Part shown: positions 59,976 through 64,000 of the stretch, piece after piece
Position numbering within the stretch: position 1 is the first letter of the stretch
Layout of the letters: each line of letters starts with the position of its first letter
DNA from: Methanobacteriota archaeon
GTDB taxonomy: Archaea; Thermoplasmatota; Poseidoniia; Poseidoniales; Thalassarchaeaceae
Reading direction: 5' to 3'
DNA length: 64,000 nt
NCBI GenBank assembly: GCA_002718995.2
Contig: PBGL02000006.1
Location: 1-64,000 of the forward strand
Position numbers and translations under genes: made by a program
Notes under the pieces: model-generated
Databases searched by the model: none
Seen by the model: only the letters and a program-made list of their open reading frames with translations
What the model was told of the DNA's origin: nothing

Positions 59976-62180
59976 GTGTCGGAAGGCGACTATGTCACAA
60001 TTTTCATGGCTTGGCCATATGTGAATGCTCCACTACACCTAGGTCACGTGGCTGGAAATTGCCTTCCTGCAGATATCCAATACAGATACGAGAGGGCGAG
60101 GGGTAGAAGGGTGCTCATGTGTAGCGGTTCCGATGAGCATGGAACTCCAATCACATTAACGGCCGAACAGCTCGGCGTTACTCCCCAAGAAGTGGTAGAT
60201 GAATATCACGAGATGGCACTCAAGTCATTGAAAGAACTCGGGTGCTCATGGTCAACTAATGTAGACAGTAGAGGAATAGAGTATGGGGGAACACTCTACA
60301 ACAGAACATCAGACATTAGGCACAAGGAGCTTGTAAGAGAGGTTTTCACAGACCTTCTCGATTCAGGCATGCTCTCAAAGCAAACTATGGAACAATACTG
60401 CTCAATATCTGGAGATACCGTAAGGTTTCTTCCCGACAGATATGTCGAAGGAACCTGTCCTGTCTGCGGTGCTTCAGAGGCTAGAGGGGACCAATGTGAT
60501 GAATGTGGCTCAACATACGAGGCCCACGATTTGATCGATCCTGTCTCTAAATTAGATCCTGCAGCCACCATCGAGGTCAGGGATACAGAACATCTTTTTT
60601 TCAGATTAGATATGTTTCAGGATAGCTTGGAGTCACATGCCACTCTGAGGAATGAAGTTTGGAAGCCAAATGTCCGTTCAATGACAAAGAACTGGCTGGA
60701 TATGGGACTTAGGCCAAGAGCTGTCACTCGGGATATTGAATGGGGCATTGAGCTGCCGATGAGCGGCGAGGAATGGTCTTCAAAGAGAGTTTATGTATGG
60801 TTCGAGGCAGTTCAAGGCTACTACACTTGTGCGAGAATATGGTCCGAAAGATACGCTGAAAGTAATGATCACCCAGATAAGTCATCAGCGTGGGAGAACT
60901 GGTGGAAAGTTTCAGACGACGGGACTATCCCGAAGCACATCTACTTCATGGGCAAGGACAACATTCCATTCCATACGGTTATTTGGCCTGCAATCATAAT
61001 GGGAATCAACTCTACACACTCGGGTCGCCCAATCTCTCATGTGGGACAACCAGGGGATTTAGCCCTGGAATCTAATGTCTCATCCAATGAGTATCTGATG
61101 CTTCAAGGTGGCCAATTCAGTAAAAGCAGGAAGCATGCTGTTTGGCTTCCATCATTTCTCGAGAAGTATGACGCCGACTCATTGCGATACTATCTCTCCA
61201 TTAACATGCCAGAAACCCATGATACGGACTTCAGGTGGGATGAATTTGTTGATAGGGTCAATAATGAGTTGATTGGTACTTATGGAAATTTTGTGCATAG
61301 AGTAATGACTCTTACACACAGACTGGTTGACTCAGACTCTAATCCACTTTCACCATACGATCATACCGATTCGCACTCCAAGATAATTGAGGATTGTCGA
61401 GTCAAAATGGAATCCGCCATTTCCTCCATGGAGAGGCAGAGATTCAAAGAGGCTCTGAGATCAATTATGGGCATAGCCCAAATTGGAAATATTCTACTCC
61501 AAAATGCGGCCCCCTGGAAATACATCTCCTCCGAAGAATCAGAAGACCGCCAAGAATCACTTTCGGCGCTTGCTATGGCATGGAGATTATGCAGAACGCT
61601 ATCAATACTCACTAGGCCATTCATGCCTTTCCAGTCAGAAAGGCTGTGGTCGATGTTGGGGGAGACTGGAGATATAGACTCCATTCTTTGGGACAACTCC
61701 CTGGATACTAATTGTGAACTCCACTGGAACCCTGAAAACCCACAGCCCCTGTTCTCTAGGCTGGATTTAGATGAAATAATCGCCGATGAGAAGTCTATAG
61801 TCGAGGACAGTAACGACAATGACCCTAAGCACGACCCCAAGGACGGGGCTGGTTACATAGAGTTCGATGATTTCCTCAAGGTTGAAATGAAAACTGGCAA
61901 GATTACTTCTGTCGAGGACCATCCAAATGCAGACAAATTACTAGTGATCAAGATCGAGGATTCTCCAGGTTCTTCTAGGACCGTTTGCGCAGGTCTAAAG
62001 GGCATTTATCAAGAGTCCGAATTACTAGGTCTGAATGTTGTATATGTCGCCAACTTGGAGCCTAGGAAATTGAGAGGGGTTCTATCTGAGGGGATGATTC
62101 TGGCTGCAGATGATGGTGAGGGCAATGTCAGACTTCTAACTCCAGATGGGGAGATAACACCAGGTTCTACGGTACGTTAG
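59976..62180 (+). CDS. metG: Methionyl-tRNA synthetase with C-terminal tRNA-binding domain
   Basis: A 734-residue class I synthetase. The HIGH-type motif is APLHLGHVAGN, and the KMSKS counterpart is GGQFSKSRKHAVWL. A zinc knuckle CPVCGASEARGDQCDECG lies in the connective domain. The C-terminal 110 residues form an EMAP-II/Trbp111-like OB fold (DFLKVEMKTGKITSVEDHPNADKLLVIKI), which raises tRNA affinity. GTG 59976 is chosen because the Rossmann start DYVTIFMAWPYVNAPLH sits at the N-terminus. A TATA box lies at the leaderless distance. The 3' end overlaps the convergent tsr3 by 14 bases. Confidence 0.96.
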   Translation: MSEGDYVTIFMAWPYVNAPLHLGHVAGNCLPADIQYRYERARGRRVLMCSGSDEHGTPITLTAEQLGVTPQEVVDEYHEMALKSLKELGCSWSTNVDSRGIEYGGTLYNRTSDIRHKELVREVFTDLLDSGMLSKQTMEQYCSISGDTVRFLPDRYVEGTCPVCGASEARGDQCDECGSTYEAHDLIDPVSKLDPAATIEVRDTEHLFFRLDMFQDSLESHATLRNEVWKPNVRSMTKNWLDMGLRPRAVTRDIEWGIELPMSGEEWSSKRVYVWFEAVQGYYTCARIWSERYAESNDHPDKSSAWENWWKVSDDGTIPKHIYFMGKDNIPFHTVIWPAIIMGINSTHSGRPISHVGQPGDLALESNVSSNEYLMLQGGQFSKSRKHAVWLPSFLEKYDADSLRYYLSINMPETHDTDFRWDEFVDRVNNELIGTYGNFVHRVMTLTHRLVDSDSNPLSPYDHTDSHSKIIEDCRVKMESAISSMERQRFKEALRSIMGIAQIGNILLQNAAPWKYISSEESEDRQESLSALAMAWRLCRTLSILTRPFMPFQSERLWSMLGETGDIDSILWDNSLDTNCELHWNPENPQPLFSRLDLDEIIADEKSIVEDSNDNDPKHDPKDGAGYIEFDDFLKVEMKTGKITSVEDHPNADKLLVIKIEDSPGSSRTVCAGLKGIYQESELLGLNVVYVANLEPRKLRGVLSEGMILAADDGEGNVRLLTPDGEITPGSTVR

Positions 62181-62730
62181 GCCTGTCGAAGAACTCCCAC
62201 TGTAATTCAGATAGTTCTGTGTTACTTTCAGCTTCCCTGTACGCCATTAGAGGCTCTTTGTTAAGACTGAAAAAACTGTCTCCATACGCGAATGAAGAGA
62301 GAACACGTCTAGCCTGCTCCTCCCTCCCGAGTATGTATAGGGACGCGGCAAACGCCTCTGAAGTAGACAACCTTCCTGGCTTTCCCCAAGATACCGGATT
62401 TGCGGCCAGTAATACTGGTAATGTTCGTCCCTGTAGTCTCGTATGTCTGCTTATGGCATCTAATGATTCATCTACACGCTTCCAAGAGCAGTCCAATGCT
62501 ACAATGGAACCCCCCCTATCCACAGTAATCTTGTCATCGGGCCCCATTAGAATTCCACTACTTGGATCAAGGAGAAAACCCCTTTTTGGCGCTCTTCTTA
62601 CATCAAAGTGCAAAATTGCGTTTCCGGCCTTGGCCATTCTTCTAGCACTACATTTGCGCGGATCGTCCTGATCCAAATGGATCACATGTAATGGAACTGT
62701 ATCTTCATTCGCCCTTGTTGAGGAACTCAT
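62167..62730 (-). CDS. tsr3: rRNA aminocarboxypropyltransferase Tsr3
   Basis: A 187-residue SPOUT-like enzyme that adds the 3-amino-3-carboxypropyl group from SAM to the hypermodified uridine of 16S/18S rRNA helix 31. Family words are HLDQDDPRKCSARRMAKAG, LDPSSGILMGPDD, LDCSW, LPVLLAANPVSWGKPGRLSTSEAFAASLYILG, and FAYGDSFFSLNKEPLMAY. The length matches archaeal Tsr3. Its start overlaps the end of the MBF1-like gene by 26 bases, so the two are coupled. Confidence 0.94.
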   Translation of the reverse strand: MSSSTRANEDTVPLHVIHLDQDDPRKCSARRMAKAGNAILHFDVRRAPKRGFLLDPSSGILMGPDDKITVDRGGSIVALDCSWKRVDESLDAISRHTRLQGRTLPVLLAANPVSWGKPGRLSTSEAFAASLYILGREEQARRVLSSFAYGDSFFSLNKEPLMAYREAESNTELSELQWEFFDRPNVP

Positions 62731-63193
62731 CTAATGCATCTCCTATGGTCATTCCACGACCGCTTGGAATGTTCACTGAACGTTCCATTTCTTCCTCTAC
62801 TTCTACAAGGAGGATAATTCCCAGGGCCTTCTCAATCTTCATTGCCATCGAGTCGGAAGGAACAATTCCACTCTCAATCTTCTGAATGTCATTTAGCCTG
62901 ACGTTGATCCTCTTTGCTAGCTCTCTTTGTTCTAGGCCCTTGGAGACTCTGGCCTTTCTTACTCTTAGGTGGAAATCAGATGCAATCTCCTTCTCAGGCC
63001 TATTCTGTCCACGGTTTGCTGTACTTGCTTGTGATCGAGTCGGGGCTATTGTGGGCTGTTTTGGGACATACCTTTCTAGAACTAGCATGTTGTTTGAATC
63101 AATGCACCTTGAACAGCACCTCAACCTAGTCCCAGAAACCTCTGCTAGGAGTGTCGTGACGCGCTCAGTCCCGCACATCTCACACGTACCCAT
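62705..63193 (-). CDS. MBF1-like transcription factor (zinc ribbon plus HTH)
   Basis: A 162-residue archaeal multiprotein-bridging-factor-1 homologue. The N-terminal zinc ribbon is CEMCGTERVT...RCCSRCID. A disordered linker of about 40 residues leads to an Xre/Cro-type helix-turn-helix (LRVRKARVSKGLEQRELAKRINVRLNDIQKIESGIVP). The C-terminal LGIILLVEVEEE fits the family. aMBF1 has been linked to transcription and ribosome function in archaea. ATG 63193 is used; GTG 63202 adds three residues. It is divergent from the PAN gene and coupled to tsr3. Confidence 0.92.
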   Translation of the reverse strand: MGTCEMCGTERVTTLLAEVSGTRLRCCSRCIDSNNMLVLERYVPKQPTIAPTRSQASTANRGQNRPEKEIASDFHLRVRKARVSKGLEQRELAKRINVRLNDIQKIESGIVPSDSMAMKIEKALGIILLVEVEEEMERSVNIPSGRGMTIGDALDEFLNKGE

Positions 63194-63266
63194 GATGTTC
63201 ACTAGGGGACATACACCATATGGATTGGGGTGAAAGTATGAAATCTACGTACCCTGCCACACAACC

Positions 63267-64000
63267 ATGGCATCTGAGTCCGACTCACAACCTAAGGATA
63301 GTCAGGAGTCGTTGAAATCATCCGTAAGGAGGCTTCAATCTGAAATGAGGGAGTTGTCAGAATCTGCTCATCAGTTGCTGACTGAAAAAATGGTTCTTGA
63401 AAATGAGGTTGCACAGGTAAAGAAGAGAGCAAGCAGACTCGAGGAAGAGATTAGGAATCTTAGATCCCCTCCAATGATCATTGGATACATACAAGATGTA
63501 ACCGAAGAAGGAGCAATTGTTAGGAGCTCTAATGGTACCGTATTTCTCGTATCCGTAAACAATAGGATCGACTCTTCGAGACTAGTATCGGGAGCGAGAG
63601 TAGCCCTAAATCAAGATACTCTTTCTGTTATCGAGATTCTGGATGATTCATGGGATCCACTGGTTGTAACAGCCGAGATAATCGACAGGCCGGAAGTAAC
63701 ATTTGATGATATTGGAGGTCTAGATCAGCAGATATCGAGACTTAAGGAAACGGTTGAGCTTTCATTCAGAAACCCCGAGGCATTCAGGTCATTCGGTATT
63801 GAGCCCCCGAAAGGGATTCTGCTTACTGGAAGTCCTGGAACCGGAAAAACACTTCTTGCCAAGGCCGTAGCCAATTCCACGGATGCTGTTTTCTTGGGTA
63901 TTGTCGCATCAGAGTTAGCACAGAAATACATAGGCGAAGGAGGTAGGCTAGTTAGGGAATTATTCGACTTGGCAAGGAACAAGGCTCCCGCTATCGTATT
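63267..64000 (+). CDS. pan: Proteasome-activating nucleotidase PAN (3' truncated)
   Basis: The visible 244 residues cover the start of a PAN/Rpt-type AAA ATPase that unfolds substrates for the 20S proteasome. A Ser/Asp-rich start leads into a coiled coil (residues about 17-65: LKSSVRRLQSEMRELSESAHQLL). An OB domain follows (PPMIIGYIQDVTEEGAIVRSSNG). The AAA domain begins VTFDDIGGLDQQISRLKETVELSF, and Walker A is TGSPGTGKTLLAKA with Lys194. The pore-loop region KYIGEGGRLVRELF is reached before the window ends; Walker B and the C-terminal HbYX motif lie outside. Its partner, alpha subunit PsmA, is at 29.8 kb. Confidence 0.95.
   Translation, partial: MASESDSQPKDSQESLKSSVRRLQSEMRELSESAHQLLTEKMVLENEVAQVKKRASRLEEEIRNLRSPPMIIGYIQDVTEEGAIVRSSNGTVFLVSVNNRIDSSRLVSGARVALNQDTLSVIEILDDSWDPLVVTAEIIDRPEVTFDDIGGLDQQISRLKETVELSFRNPEAFRSFGIEPPKGILLTGSPGTGKTLLAKAVANSTDAVFLGIVASELAQKYIGEGGRLVRELFDLARNKAPAIV

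Noticed and set aside
1-64000. CRISPR arrays, insertion sequences, integrases, phage genes or defence systems
   Set aside because: No direct-repeat/spacer pattern, transposase, integrase or known defence gene was found. The region looks like stable housekeeping chromosome.

Overview
The window is a densely coded stretch of an archaeal chromosome. Archaeal signature genes include aIF5A, SRP54, RfcL, PriS, the exosome Rrp4/Rrp41/Rrp42 block, proteasome alpha plus a PAN-type ATPase, prefoldin beta, TiaS, TrmY, Tsr3, archaeosortase and archaeal-type EF-2. The mid-range GC content, the Asp-rich thrombospondin-type-3 surface protein with a PGF-CTERM tail, and the mix of Shine-Dalgarno and apparently leaderless starts fit a planktonic Thermoplasmatota relative such as Marine Group II (Poseidoniia). 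That assignment is an inference; no rRNA gene is present to confirm it. No gene-free stretch exceeds about 160 bases. I see no tRNA, rRNA, CRISPR, insertion sequence or prophage.

Layout. 1-17.5 kb: the 3' part of a giant Ca-binding surface protein, a hairpin, aIF5A, an OPT transporter, an EamA transporter, SurE, TrmY, SRP54, a membrane protein, the TrkA-TrkH potassium system, RfcL and GlyRS. 17.6-29.7 kb: a 1.77-kilo-residue Lhr-type helicase, archaeosortase A, a GmhA-GmhB heptose pair, TiaS, a RecA-like ATPase with an altered Walker A, PurB and Dph6. 29.8-36.6 kb: a proteasome/exosome/ribosome superoperon (PsmA, SBDS, Rrp4, Rrp41, Rrp42, L37Ae, Pcc1, prefoldin beta), then helical-repeat proteins and a NUDIX hydrolase. 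36.6-46.8 kb: a UbiD-family decarboxylase, S12, S7, EF-2, a fused IPP isomerase/prenyl synthase, isopentenyl phosphate kinase, KptA and a thiolase. 46.8-55.7 kb: CoaBC, ProRS, split transketolase and a futalosine menaquinone block (MqnE, MqnA, MqnD) carrying a half-length deoxyhypusine-hydroxylase-like protein. 55.7-64 kb: PriS, two poorly known proteins, a CNNM/DUF21 protein, MetRS, Tsr3, an MBF1-like regulator and the 5' part of PAN.

Functional links. A PGF-CTERM substrate and its archaeosortase are both present. UbiD-type decarboxylase, isopentenyl phosphate kinase and the IDI-prenyl synthase fusion outline the archaeal mevalonate route to membrane lipids. EF-2 and Dph6 share the window, as do aIF5A and a protein with the paired His-Glu motifs of eukaryotic deoxyhypusine hydroxylase. 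The last pair is the most unusual observation here, because archaeal IF5A is usually regarded as stopping at deoxyhypusine.

Two genes, SBDS (CTG) and a helical-repeat protein (ATT), appear to start at non-canonical codons preceded by good Shine-Dalgarno sequences.
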